A stretch of DNA of 33,384 bases, taken from positions 1 through 33,384 of IMG/VR virus record IMGVR_UViG_3300048062_000109, one strand, 5' to 3'. Positions 21,785-28,114 of this stretch are shown here, piece by piece. This DNA comes from a virus. A program made the position numbers and the translations under genes. The notes beneath the pieces are model-generated. The model was given only the letters and a program-made list of their open reading frames with translations. It was not told the origin of the DNA and ran no database searches. Within the stretch, counting starts at the first letter, position 1. The number at the start of each line of letters is the position of its first letter.

Positions 21785-21997
21785 ATGAAATCAATTTTAG
21801 AAACCACAGGAAAAGTAATCGCAGTATTAACCGCTTTATTTGTCTACACCTCAGCAGGACGTTTACTATACGCCTTGTACGGGGACTTAAGCCACTCGTT
21901 TGTGTCGTACTTGTACTTCACTATCGTGTGCGGATTCATCACGTTCTTGATGTTCGCATCGGGTTCATTGTTCTACCACGAGTTATTCAAAAAGTAA
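21785..21997 (+). CDS. Small two-span membrane protein
   Basis: A 70-aa protein from the ATG at 21785 with two hydrophobic segments: VIAVLTALFVYTSAGRLLYA (about 11-30) and YLYFTIVCGFITFLMFASG (about 42-60). No family recognised. It is the first gene after the hammerhead ribozyme; its stop overlaps the next ATG by one base. Possibly a host-membrane-acting early protein (superinfection exclusion is one idea), without direct evidence. A longer upstream frame would translate the ribozyme and is rejected. Confidence 0.65.
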   Translation: MKSILETTGKVIAVLTALFVYTSAGRLLYALYGDLSHSFVSYLYFTIVCGFITFLMFASGSLFYHELFKK

Positions 21998-22158
21998 TGG
22001 AGCGCAAGAGGTATTACAAGGTGCGTTATGCGGGAAGACTTATCAAGGTCTTCCCTGCGCACTCAAAATGGGAGGCCATCGATAGGGTATACAACGAGAA
22101 CATCACTCAGTATCCTTGGATTGACCGCAGTAAACTAACCGCAGTATTAAACCGATAG
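21997..22158 (+). CDS. Small basic protein of 53 aa
   Basis: From the ATG at 21997 (TAATG overlap with the previous stop): MERKRYYKVRYAGRLIKVFP, then AHSKWEAIDRVYNENITQYP and WIDRSKLTAVLNR. A compact alpha/beta pattern (strand-strand-helix) similar to short 'YKVRYxGrxikvFpAhSkweAiDrvy' phage proteins; function unknown. The stop codon's last bases run into palindrome copy 6. Confidence 0.65.
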   Translation: MERKRYYKVRYAGRLIKVFPAHSKWEAIDRVYNENITQYPWIDRSKLTAVLNR

Positions 22159-22173
22159 TGTCCTTGAAGACAC
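22158..22173. repeat. 16-bp palindrome, copy 6 (GTGTCCTTGAAGACAC)
   Basis: It starts on the last base of the preceding stop codon (TAG) and ends 21 bp before the next ATG. As an RNA hairpin it would have a C-A mismatch on the sense strand, which argues for a DNA role. Confidence 0.9.
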
Positions 22174-22194
22174 AATCACAAATCAAAATAAAAA

Positions 22195-22602
22195 ATGGAA
22201 TTTAAAATCAAAAACGTCACACCATTCGAGGTTGAACCTCGTGACTTCACAATTGAATGGAACAAAATCGAAAGTGTCTACAAGGGTAGACTTAACGCTT
22301 GTGCTTGCGGATGTACGGGTCAGTACCTGTACACTCAGCACTACGCCAACTACAGGTCAAAGAGCGATGGCAATATGCTATTGCTTGAAGATGTCAGCGA
22401 ATCGAAGGATGCAAAGATATCTAATATCTTGACCGACAAATTTCTGAACAACAGGAACATCACGTACCTACGTAGCAATGGTCAATTCATCTTCGAGGTG
22501 GAGACAGACCGCTATATGGAGACTGATAAAAGTGGTTGGGAAGAGGAAATCATAAAAGGTTTCCGCATCTATCAAAACTTTAAGCCATTTAAAATTAAAT
22601 AA
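22195..22602 (+). CDS. Unrecognised early protein with a Cys cluster
   Basis: A 135-aa protein. An N-terminal CACGC cluster (residues about 37-41, in RLNACACGCTGQYLYTQHYA) may bind metal; the rest is mixed alpha/beta with an acidic C-terminal half. No family recognised. It follows palindrome copy 6 by 21 bp and is followed 2 bp later by the next gene. Confidence 0.65.
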   Translation: MEFKIKNVTPFEVEPRDFTIEWNKIESVYKGRLNACACGCTGQYLYTQHYANYRSKSDGNMLLLEDVSESKDAKISNILTDKFLNNRNITYLRSNGQFIFEVETDRYMETDKSGWEEEIIKGFRIYQNFKPFKIK

Positions 22603-22604
22603 CA

Positions 22605-23012
22605 ATGAAAGCAACACTTCAATTTGAAACAGGAAAGCCACGATACAATGGTGGCAAAGGTATATGGACAATGAGTCGTGAGTTTAAAGATATGAGACAT
22701 CTTGACAACTTCATTGACTACATCTGTAGAACTAAGAACTACTTGTTGGACGAGGTATGGTACACATCATACCCGTTCAATGAGGGTGACACGTACTTCA
22801 CCATCGAGGAGACGATGAATCACGCAGAGTACAACTTACTCGTGAGCAACGGAGAAAATCCTGAACGCTACGTGGTTGTTGAATCCTGTTGGGACGATGT
22901 CAGCGAGCAATTGTTTGACGAGAAACCAAACAGGTATATGACTTGGTCACGCAAGAAGGCCAACGAGTACGCAGAGAAATTAAACGAAGGACTAATTAAA
23001 ATTTATCAGTAA
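22605..23012 (+). CDS. Unrecognised early protein, 135 aa
   Basis: Soluble, aromatic-rich protein (MKATLQFETGKPRYNGGKGI, then MRHLDNFIDYICRTKNYLLD). No motif known to me. It starts 2 bp after the previous stop and its stop shares a base with the next ATG, so it is part of a coupled early operon. Its length equals the preceding gene's by coincidence; the sequences do not look related. Confidence 0.65.
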   Translation: MKATLQFETGKPRYNGGKGIWTMSREFKDMRHLDNFIDYICRTKNYLLDEVWYTSYPFNEGDTYFTIEETMNHAEYNLLVSNGENPERYVVVESCWDDVSEQLFDEKPNRYMTWSRKKANEYAEKLNEGLIKIYQ

Positions 23013-23251
23013 TGCAAATCAAAAATCAAAGTGCCTTTACTTGGTACACAACAGACATCCGCAATGCGGTAGAGTTATTATCAGAAACAGAGCAGGAAAA
23101 GTTTTATCAAATCGCAGGTGAATCTGACAGAGATTTGAGAACCTATTTTGAATGCCTGCTTGAGGACATACAGGATACAATTATCCAACACATTAACGAA
23201 CAGATTGCTGATGCAGTCGCACAAACAATACAGGAAGATGAAAAGTTTTAA
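23012..23251 (+). CDS. Unrecognised early protein, 79 aa
   Basis: Acidic, probably all-helical protein (TDIRNAVELLSETEQEKFYQ, then TYFECLLEDIQDTIIQHINE). No family recognised. The last 14 bp overlap the start of the membrane-anchored lysozyme-like gene. Confidence 0.62.
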   Translation: MQIKNQSAFTWYTTDIRNAVELLSETEQEKFYQIAGESDRDLRTYFECLLEDIQDTIIQHINEQIADAVAQTIQEDEKF

Positions 23252-23828
23252 GAGCGCACTCGTATGGTTGTTCCTTTTTACAGGCACAATCCTTTGGACA
23301 ATACTAATTGCAATGTCATTCGCTTGGCTGATGCAAGACGAACCTGATGAAGAGGTTATTGAAAGAGCAATCGAAAGGTTGGAAGAGCAACGTGTTAAAG
23401 AAGATACAACTTCAGTAGAGGTTGTGTCTTTAAAGACACAAACAGAACCAACTTGGGATGACTTTGTAAACGCAGTAATCTATGTTGAGAGCAGAGGTAG
23501 TGACGATGCATACAACATAAAAGAACAAGCCGCAGGTTGCCTACAGATACGTCCTATTATGGTACGTGAGGTGAATAGAAAGCTACGTAAGTGGAACGCT
23601 CCGTTCAGGTACACGTTGGATGATAGATGGGACAGACAAAAGTCTATCGAGATGTTTGATATTATGGCTGAGCAAATCCCTTGTTGTGAAGACCAAGAGT
23701 TTATGGAATTTGCAGAGGTGGTGGCAAGAAAGTGGAACGGAGGTGGCCGAGGTCACCTAAAAGAATCAACGCTCCCGTATTGGAACAGAATAAAAGATAA
23801 AATAAATTTGGATAGTCAAATAAATTAG
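23238..23828 (+). CDS. Membrane-anchored lysozyme-like (transglycosylase-fold) protein
   Basis: From the ATG at 23238 this is 196 aa. Residues about 6-28 form one membrane span (ALVWLFLFTGTILWTILIAM), then an acidic linker, then a lysozyme-like domain. That domain has VIYVESRGSDDAYNIKEQAA with the probable catalytic Glu (about residue 83), AGCLQIRPIMVREV in place of the SLT 'G-x-x-Q-I' motif, and a closing VVARKWNGGGRG motif. This suggests a peptidoglycan-cleaving enzyme held in the inner membrane facing the periplasm. It lies in the early block, far from the lysis cassette, so it may serve infection or modification rather than lysis. Palindrome copy 7 is within the linker (23424-23439). An alternative is an inactive lysozyme-fold protein. 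Confidence 0.7.
   Translation: MKSFKSALVWLFLFTGTILWTILIAMSFAWLMQDEPDEEVIERAIERLEEQRVKEDTTSVEVVSLKTQTEPTWDDFVNAVIYVESRGSDDAYNIKEQAAGCLQIRPIMVREVNRKLRKWNAPFRYTLDDRWDRQKSIEMFDIMAEQIPCCEDQEFMEFAEVVARKWNGGGRGHLKESTLPYWNRIKDKINLDSQIN
23424..23439. repeat. 16-bp palindrome, copy 7 (GTGTCTTTAAAGACAC), in a coding region
   Basis: A fully symmetric copy with TA centre; TT/AA flanks extend the symmetry to 20 bp. It is read as V-S-L-K-T in the lysozyme-like protein. Confidence 0.9.
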
Positions 23829-23838
23829 ACTATATTTG
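23808..23838 (+). promoter_or_regulatory. Early promoter for the amidotransferase fusion gene
   Basis: TTTG (23808-23811), 19-bp spacer, TATATTTG (23831-23838). It overlaps the end of the previous gene. Predicted initiation near 23845 puts palindrome copy 8 (23868) about 25 nt downstream, a position where a bound protein would block elongation. Confidence 0.75.
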
Positions 23839-23867
23839 TACAAGAATTAAACATTAATCAGAGGTCT

Positions 23868-23883
23868 GTGTCTTCAAAGACAC
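23868..23883. repeat. 16-bp palindrome, copy 8 (GTGTCTTCAAAGACAC)
   Basis: Between the promoter at 23808-23838 and the ATG at 23904, in the predicted leader of the amidotransferase fusion gene: a typical operator position. Confidence 0.9.
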
Positions 23884-23903
23884 TCCTCACAAATCAAATC
23901 ACT

Positions 23904-24980
23904 ATGTGTGTAATTATTATCAAACAAAAGGACAACGTAATGTCCAAAGAAATCGCTAAGACTTCAGCGAAAATTAATCCTCACGGATTAGGAATTGTGT
24001 GGCTCGATACATTCGAGACCACGTATCACAAATCAAACGAGTACAAACTTCTCTTAACAAAGAGACCATTCATTGCTCACTTTAGATATGCTACAGTAGG
24101 TAAGGTTGGATTGTCAAACACTCACCCATTTAGATGTGGTGCAAACAAAGATGAACTACTAATGCAGAACGGAACTATCAAGGGTCTTGGAACTGCAGAC
24201 GAATGTGATAGCAAGGTTCTTGCTAAGTCACTTGGTAATGTACCACGTCAGGATTGGAAGAAAGAACTTGAGCAGTACGACTCACGATTCGTGAGCATCA
24301 ATACACGAACACGTTCGTTTCAAATCTACAACAGAAACCTATACACATATCGTGATGGGATATGGTATTCAAAAGCCAACGTCCTACAAGATAACTTGGT
24401 TGCGGTGTATGGAACTCTTAAGAAGGGATTCAATAACTACTACAATTACCTTACATCATCAAAGCACGTAGGCGCAGGGAAAACTCAAGACAAGTATCCT
24501 TTGATTGTTGATGGCCTGCCATACCTACTCAAACAAAAAGGTTTGGGTTACAACGTAAAGGTTGACGTGTTTAAAGTAAGCGATGTTACATTTAAAAAGT
24601 TAGATATGCTTGAGGGTCATCCAAGATGGTACAGACGTGAACAGATTCCTGTTAAGCTAAACAACGGAAAGGTTGTGACCTGTTGGATATACTTCAACAG
24701 AGTTAAGGAGGCAGGCAACAGTCCAATACAAGAATCGTATGAGCAGTCATCACGATACGAGCATACCTTATTTGACAGAGGTATTAAAGATGAGGTTGAG
24801 GTAGAACCAATACACCAAACCTTTGACATTGGTTGGGATGACAATGACTTCCCAACTTCGGATACTCCCACGTGCATTGATTGTTACGGGGATGTAGAAT
24901 TCGATGGATTCTCAAATTATTATTGTTCCTCCTGTGGTGGTTGGTTCAAAGAGGATGAGGTTTTGAAATACCAAAACTAA
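23904..24980 (+). CDS. Class II glutamine amidotransferase / gamma-glutamylcyclotransferase / zinc-ribbon fusion
   Basis: A 358-aa, three-part protein from the ATG at 23904. Residues 1-160 are a class II (Ntn) glutamine amidotransferase: the start MCVIIIKQ places the nucleophile Cys at position 2, with HFRYAT (59-64), NTHPF (72-76) and MQNGTI (87-92). Residues 165-268 are an AIG2/GGCT fold with the VAVYGTLKKG loop (166-175) and LDMLEGHPRWYRR carrying the catalytic Glu (237). Residues about 320-347 hold two CxxC knuckles (C324/C327, C341/C344), a zinc ribbon. The first domain would free ammonia from glutamine; the second acts on gamma-glutamyl amines. With the amidoligase at 20709 it forms the partner set described for phage amidoligase systems. 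It has its own promoter, palindrome and terminator. Confidence 0.82.
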   Translation: MCVIIIKQKDNVMSKEIAKTSAKINPHGLGIVWLDTFETTYHKSNEYKLLLTKRPFIAHFRYATVGKVGLSNTHPFRCGANKDELLMQNGTIKGLGTADECDSKVLAKSLGNVPRQDWKKELEQYDSRFVSINTRTRSFQIYNRNLYTYRDGIWYSKANVLQDNLVAVYGTLKKGFNNYYNYLTSSKHVGAGKTQDKYPLIVDGLPYLLKQKGLGYNVKVDVFKVSDVTFKKLDMLEGHPRWYRREQIPVKLNNGKVVTCWIYFNRVKEAGNSPIQESYEQSSRYEHTLFDRGIKDEVEVEPIHQTFDIGWDDNDFPTSDTPTCIDCYGDVEFDGFSNYYCSSCGGWFKEDEVLKYQN

Positions 24981-24987
24981 ATCCAAT

Positions 24988-25022
24988 GCGGGGGTGTCTT
25001 CAAAGACACTCCTGCTTTTTTT
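24988..25022 (+). terminator. Intrinsic terminator built around palindrome copy 9
   Basis: GCGGGGGTGTCT pairs with AGACACTCCTGC (12 bp, two G-U) around a TCAA loop, followed by seven T. It lies 7 bp after the amidotransferase fusion gene. The inner 16 bp (24994-25009) are an exact copy of the palindrome. Confidence 0.88.
24994..25009. repeat. 16-bp palindrome, copy 9 (GTGTCTTCAAAGACAC)
   Basis: Forms the top of the terminator stem after the amidotransferase fusion gene and lies 32 bp before the next ATG, so one site could both end one transcript and control the next. Confidence 0.9.
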
Positions 25023-25041
25023 AATATCTAAATAAAATCAA

Positions 25042-25323
25042 ATGAAAAAAGTAATAGTAACTACACGGGCAGTATACCACAAGGTGGCAACTGTTGAGGT
25101 TAACGTTCCCTCTACCGTAGAAGATGAGAACGTACAGGATTGGTTGTGGGACAACGAGCATCTATTTATGGATGAACTTGACGACAACTTAGATAATGCC
25201 AAACCTGAATATGGATTCGGTGTCACGACAGACAACGGTATGGTTTGGAAAGAAGAAGAATCAGAAACCCGTTACGATGTGTACGATGAGATGGGTGACG
25301 TAAAGTATGGAGGGCATTGCTAA
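25042..25323 (+). CDS. Unrecognised acidic early protein, 93 aa
   Basis: Starts MKKVIVTTRAVYHKVATVEV, with a beta-rich N-terminus, then a helical acidic stretch (MDELDDNLDNAKPEYGFGVT). No family recognised, although short 'kkViv..r.v.y..a.veV.vp' proteins with this layout are common in phage early regions. The stop overlaps the next ATG (TAATG). Confidence 0.65.
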   Translation: MKKVIVTTRAVYHKVATVEVNVPSTVEDENVQDWLWDNEHLFMDELDDNLDNAKPEYGFGVTTDNGMVWKEEESETRYDVYDEMGDVKYGGHC

Positions 25324-25637
25324 TGGGAATTCATATAACAAAAGACAACTTCGTTTGGTTGGATGTAACTGAAGCGATGAAGCACGGACACAAGAAACGT
25401 GAGGAATATTGGTTGGCTCACGAACTCTTTGCAGTTTACGATGATGGTTCAGATTCTATGCTTGAATCACACGAAGAGATTGATGAAGCAGTAAACCTCG
25501 GTGTAAGGATTTGCATCGAGGTAGGCCATCTCCCCGCAGAGAATAGACCACGTACCATATGGAAAGACACAGACAAGGAACTAATCAACGGCTATTGGTA
25601 TGTAAAAATATCCGACCTAAAATTTGGTGGTGTCTAA
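25323..25637 (+). CDS. Unrecognised early protein, 104 aa
   Basis: From the ATG at 25323: MGIHITKDNFVWLDVTEAMK and so on. Soluble, acidic, with AHELFAVYDDGSDSMLESHE in the middle. No family recognised. Coupled to the upstream gene by a one-base overlap; 41 bp precede the DUF3846 gene. Confidence 0.63.
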   Translation: MGIHITKDNFVWLDVTEAMKHGHKKREEYWLAHELFAVYDDGSDSMLESHEEIDEAVNLGVRICIEVGHLPAENRPRTIWKDTDKELINGYWYVKISDLKFGGV

Positions 25638-25678
25638 ATTTTGTGTTATTTTCGTTTAACAAATTAAATCATTTTACA

Positions 25679-25918
25679 ATGGCAGTAGTATTAAAATCAA
25701 ATGGTTCGAGAGAACGTGATGTAAAAATCAACTCATTAAAACAAATGCAAGAACTCGTTGGCGGGTATGTTGAATTTGTTTATCTGAACGACAAGGTCTT
25801 AATAGTAAACGAAGAAGGTTTACTGTATGGACTTCCACGAAACAATCAAGCAACTGAAATCGCAGGACATCCCATCGTGGGGGATGCAATCCTTTGCGGT
25901 ATTAACGAAATAAATTAA
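25679..25918 (+). CDS. DUF3846 family protein
   Basis: From the ATG at 25679 this is 79 aa and matches the DUF3846 pattern: SLKQMQELVGGYVEFVYLND, VNEEGLLYGLPRNNQAT, then IVGDAILCGINEIN. DUF3846 proteins are common in phages and plasmids; no biochemical role is established that I know of. A longer frame opening at 25559 reads through the previous gene and is not used. Confidence 0.8.
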   Translation: MAVVLKSNGSRERDVKINSLKQMQELVGGYVEFVYLNDKVLIVNEEGLLYGLPRNNQATEIAGHPIVGDAILCGINEIN

Positions 25919-25923
25919 ATCGT

Positions 25924-26277
25924 ATGAAACATTTAATCAGAGACGAGATTCTGTACACGAAGATGTCAGACCCTCACAACGTAAAGTACATTCAACGACT
26001 ACAAAGAATGTCAGACAAGGAAGAACTAACTATCTCAGACTTCGCAGACACAGGTGTGATGATGAAGCGAGATGACTATCAAAGCATACATAGGTTTGCG
26101 GAACTCCACAAGAACTGTACTGATGTAATCAAGTACATTGGTGGACACTACGTGCAGATGCTAAGCGATGGCAACTACCTACTCAAGTACGAGAATAAGG
26201 GTAGAGGTAAGAGGTCGATGGACTTAAAAAAGATTGAAGGTTACATTTGGAAAATGATATCAAGTTATGAAGGATAG
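25924..26277 (+). CDS. Unrecognised early protein, 117 aa
   Basis: Basic helical protein: MKHLIRDEILYTKMSDPHNV, RMSDKEELTISDFADTGVMM, then KRSMDLKKIEGYIWKMISSY. No family recognised. It starts 5 bp after the DUF3846 stop and overlaps the DUF1599-like gene by 11 bp. Confidence 0.62.
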   Translation: MKHLIRDEILYTKMSDPHNVKYIQRLQRMSDKEELTISDFADTGVMMKRDDYQSIHRFAELHKNCTDVIKYIGGHYVQMLSDGNYLLKYENKGRGKRSMDLKKIEGYIWKMISSYEG

Positions 26278-26572
26278 TAAGCAAAGAATCAAGGAGGTTA
26301 CAGACAAGGTTTGTAAGATGCTCCAAGAAAAGAACGATGCCTATGGTAACTCAGCACTTGAACCAATCAATATCTTTAGCAAGGGCAACGCAAGTGATTC
26401 GCTACGTGCAAGGATAGATGACAAGTTAGCACGAATAAAGAACCGAGGAATCAACGATGAAACAGAAGACACGTTGTTTGATTTGTGCGGGTACTTGGTG
26501 CTGCTGATACTATCGGAAGAAGAAAAATCAAAGTCTAACATTGGGTGGGTGTCAAACACTACCCAACTTTAA
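26267..26572 (+). CDS. DUF1599 / nucleotide-modification-associated (Nmad1-like) protein
   Basis: A 101-aa protein with the DUF1599 pattern: MLQEKNDAYGNSALEPINIF (about 18-37), LRARIDDKLARIKNRG with the RIDDKL signature (about 47-62), and ETEDTLFDLCGYLVLLIL (about 65-82) with acidic residues like those of MazG/dUTPase-type all-alpha pyrophosphohydrolases. The family is found in phages with altered nucleotides and may clean or remodel the dNTP pool; that link is from family knowledge, not shown here. Confidence 0.75.
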   Translation: MKDSKQRIKEVTDKVCKMLQEKNDAYGNSALEPINIFSKGNASDSLRARIDDKLARIKNRGINDETEDTLFDLCGYLVLLILSEEEKSKSNIGWVSNTTQL

Positions 26573-26583
26573 ATCAAAATCAT

Positions 26584-26799
26584 ATGTCAAAATCAAAGCA
26601 GATGTTCACCGAGATGCGTGAACAAGAAATCGATGACCAATATCTTGACGATACCTATCAGGTACAGGAGTGGGAATCAAGAGAGCGAGTGTCTTCAAAG
26701 ACACAATCAGACCGCACAACTTTAATTTTAAACGACCTGTTCTCATACTTCGGAGAAATCTTTTCGGACTACGAGAGCAGAAAAAAAACAATTGAATGA
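26584..26799 (+). CDS. Small acidic protein, 71 aa
   Basis: From the ATG at 26584: MSKSKQMFTEMREQEIDDQY and so on, strongly charged with a hydrophobic patch LILNDLFSYFGEIFSDY. No domain recognised. Palindrome copy 11 lies inside (read V-S-S-K-T). Overlaps the DnaA-C-like gene by 4 bp. Confidence 0.6.
   Translation: MSKSKQMFTEMREQEIDDQYLDDTYQVQEWESRERVSSKTQSDRTTLILNDLFSYFGEIFSDYESRKKTIE
26689..26704. repeat. 16-bp palindrome, copy 10 along the map (GTGTCTTCAAAGACAC), in a coding region
   Basis: Exact copy within the 71-aa gene, about 105 bp upstream of the DnaA-C-like gene start. Confidence 0.9.
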
Positions 26800-27095
26800 A
26801 AGCAAATATTTTTAATCAGTATGTAGAGGTGGTATGTGAACTATTCAACATCGATAAAGAAAGTTTATTTACCAAGAACAAGAGGCGTGATATTGTAGAT
26901 GCAAGGCATATGCTTTATTACCTGTGCTACAAAAGACCAATGCGTGTAGTGTATATCCAAGAGTATATGACAGACAACGGATATCCAATAGCACATTCAT
27001 CAATCATCCACGGTATAAACGTGGTTGAGAATAGACTATCAAAAGATACAGACTACGTTGAGGTTGTAAAAAGACTTACGTATGAAGAGGTATAG
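26796..27095 (+). CDS. Stand-alone DnaA C-terminal (domain IV-like) DNA-binding protein
   Basis: A 99-aa protein resembling only the C-terminal DNA-binding domain of DnaA (Bac_DnaA_C): VEVVCELFNIDKESLFTKNK (helix), RRDIVDARHMLYYLCYKRPM (basic loop and helix), then YIQEYMTDNGYPIAHSSIIH GINVVENRL, the HSSIIHGI piece matching the DnaA signature helix. The ATPase domain is missing. It could bind the phage origin, recruit host replication proteins, or compete with host DnaA. It lies in the operon just upstream of the recombination and replication genes. Confidence 0.78.
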   Translation: MKANIFNQYVEVVCELFNIDKESLFTKNKRRDIVDARHMLYYLCYKRPMRVVYIQEYMTDNGYPIAHSSIIHGINVVENRLSKDTDYVEVVKRLTYEEV

Positions 27096-27489
27096 CTTAG
27101 AGGATATATGGAATCAATCTTTAGAAGATGATTATGCAGTAATCCTTGATGGTGATGGCTATAAATCAAGACTCGTTTATGGAGTTAAGATTGTACGAGA
27201 TGATGAAACAACAGAGGTTGTAATCCTAAATACAATGAGGGGAGGCAACTACTATTCCAAGATTAATCCACAAGAACTTGAAGTTTTTCACAAAAAAGGT
27301 TGGAGAAATGGAGTTTATGTTGTAGCTTTGTCTAACTATCGTACAAAACTTGATAGCATTCAAGAACGAATCAGGAATGAAGTCAACGGAAAGAATAGTA
27401 CAAAGACAATACAGTCGTACAAATCGTATCGAGAAAGAATACTTGGTCGGTACAACGAAATCAAAGAAAAGTTAAATCAATTAAATTAA
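27082..27489 (+). CDS. Unrecognised early protein, 135 aa
   Basis: MKRYSLEDIWNQSLEDDYAV, a beta-rich middle (SRLVYGVKIVRDDETTEVVI) and a helical basic C-terminus (RERILGRYNEIKEKLNQLN). No family recognised. It overlaps the DnaA-C-like gene by 14 bp and precedes the annealing-protein gene by 6 bp. Confidence 0.63.
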   Translation: MKRYSLEDIWNQSLEDDYAVILDGDGYKSRLVYGVKIVRDDETTEVVILNTMRGGNYYSKINPQELEVFHKKGWRNGVYVVALSNYRTKLDSIQERIRNEVNGKNSTKTIQSYKSYRERILGRYNEIKEKLNQLN

Positions 27490-27495
27490 ATTCAA

Positions 27496-28113
27496 ATGGC
27501 AAACACAGTCAAATCAAAATCAACTTATGCAAACCTTTCAGCAATCAATGTGCGTGAAAAGGTTGAGAGAAAAGGACAGATGGACTATCTGTCTTGGGCT
27601 AACGCTTGGCATATGCTCAAGCAAAACTATCCTGAAGCAACTCGTAATGTTTACGAAGACCCTGCAACAGGATGGAACTACTTTACCGATGGTCGTTCGG
27701 CTTGGGTAAAGGTGGGCATCACAGTAAATGGTATGGAGCATATCGACTACCTACCTGTGATGGACTACAGAAACAATGCGCTACCTGTAGACAAGGTAAC
27801 TGCTACAGATGTAAACAAAACTATCCAACGTTCAACTGCAAAAGCAATTGCAATGCACGGTCTTGGGTTGTCTCTTTGGACAGGCGAGGATGTTCCCGAA
27901 ATGGTAACCACCAAAGCACCTGTAAAGAAAGCAACATCAACTCCAACGCTTATTGAACTTAAGGTTGACGATGACAATTGGGTTAAGGTTCTTAAGTACG
28001 TGTCTGAGAACAAACAACTTGGACTCAAGAAAATCGGTGACCAACTGCAGCGCAAGTACAAGATTGGTGCGGCAGCTAAGAAAGAAATCGCTAACGTAAT
28101 TAAATCGAAGTAA
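27496..28113 (+). CDS. Single-strand annealing recombinase of the DUF1071 (Sak3) type
   Basis: A 205-aa protein with the DUF1071 pattern: INVREKVERKGQMDYLSWAN (about 18-37), WAWHMLKQNYPEA-type helix, VKVGITVNGMEHIDYLPVMD (about 75-95), and NKTIQRSTAKAIAMHGLGLS LWTGED (about 107-132). DUF1071 proteins are phage single-strand annealing proteins that pair complementary ssDNA during recombination-dependent replication. The C-terminal ~55 residues (KKIGDQLQRKYKIGAAAKKE) form a small basic helical domain after a Thr/Pro linker. It pairs with the exonuclease encoded 1 bp downstream, the classic annealase-nuclease couple. Confidence 0.83.
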   Translation: MANTVKSKSTYANLSAINVREKVERKGQMDYLSWANAWHMLKQNYPEATRNVYEDPATGWNYFTDGRSAWVKVGITVNGMEHIDYLPVMDYRNNALPVDKVTATDVNKTIQRSTAKAIAMHGLGLSLWTGEDVPEMVTTKAPVKKATSTPTLIELKVDDDNWVKVLKYVSENKQLGLKKIGDQLQRKYKIGAAAKKEIANVIKSK

Positions 28114-28114
28114 G

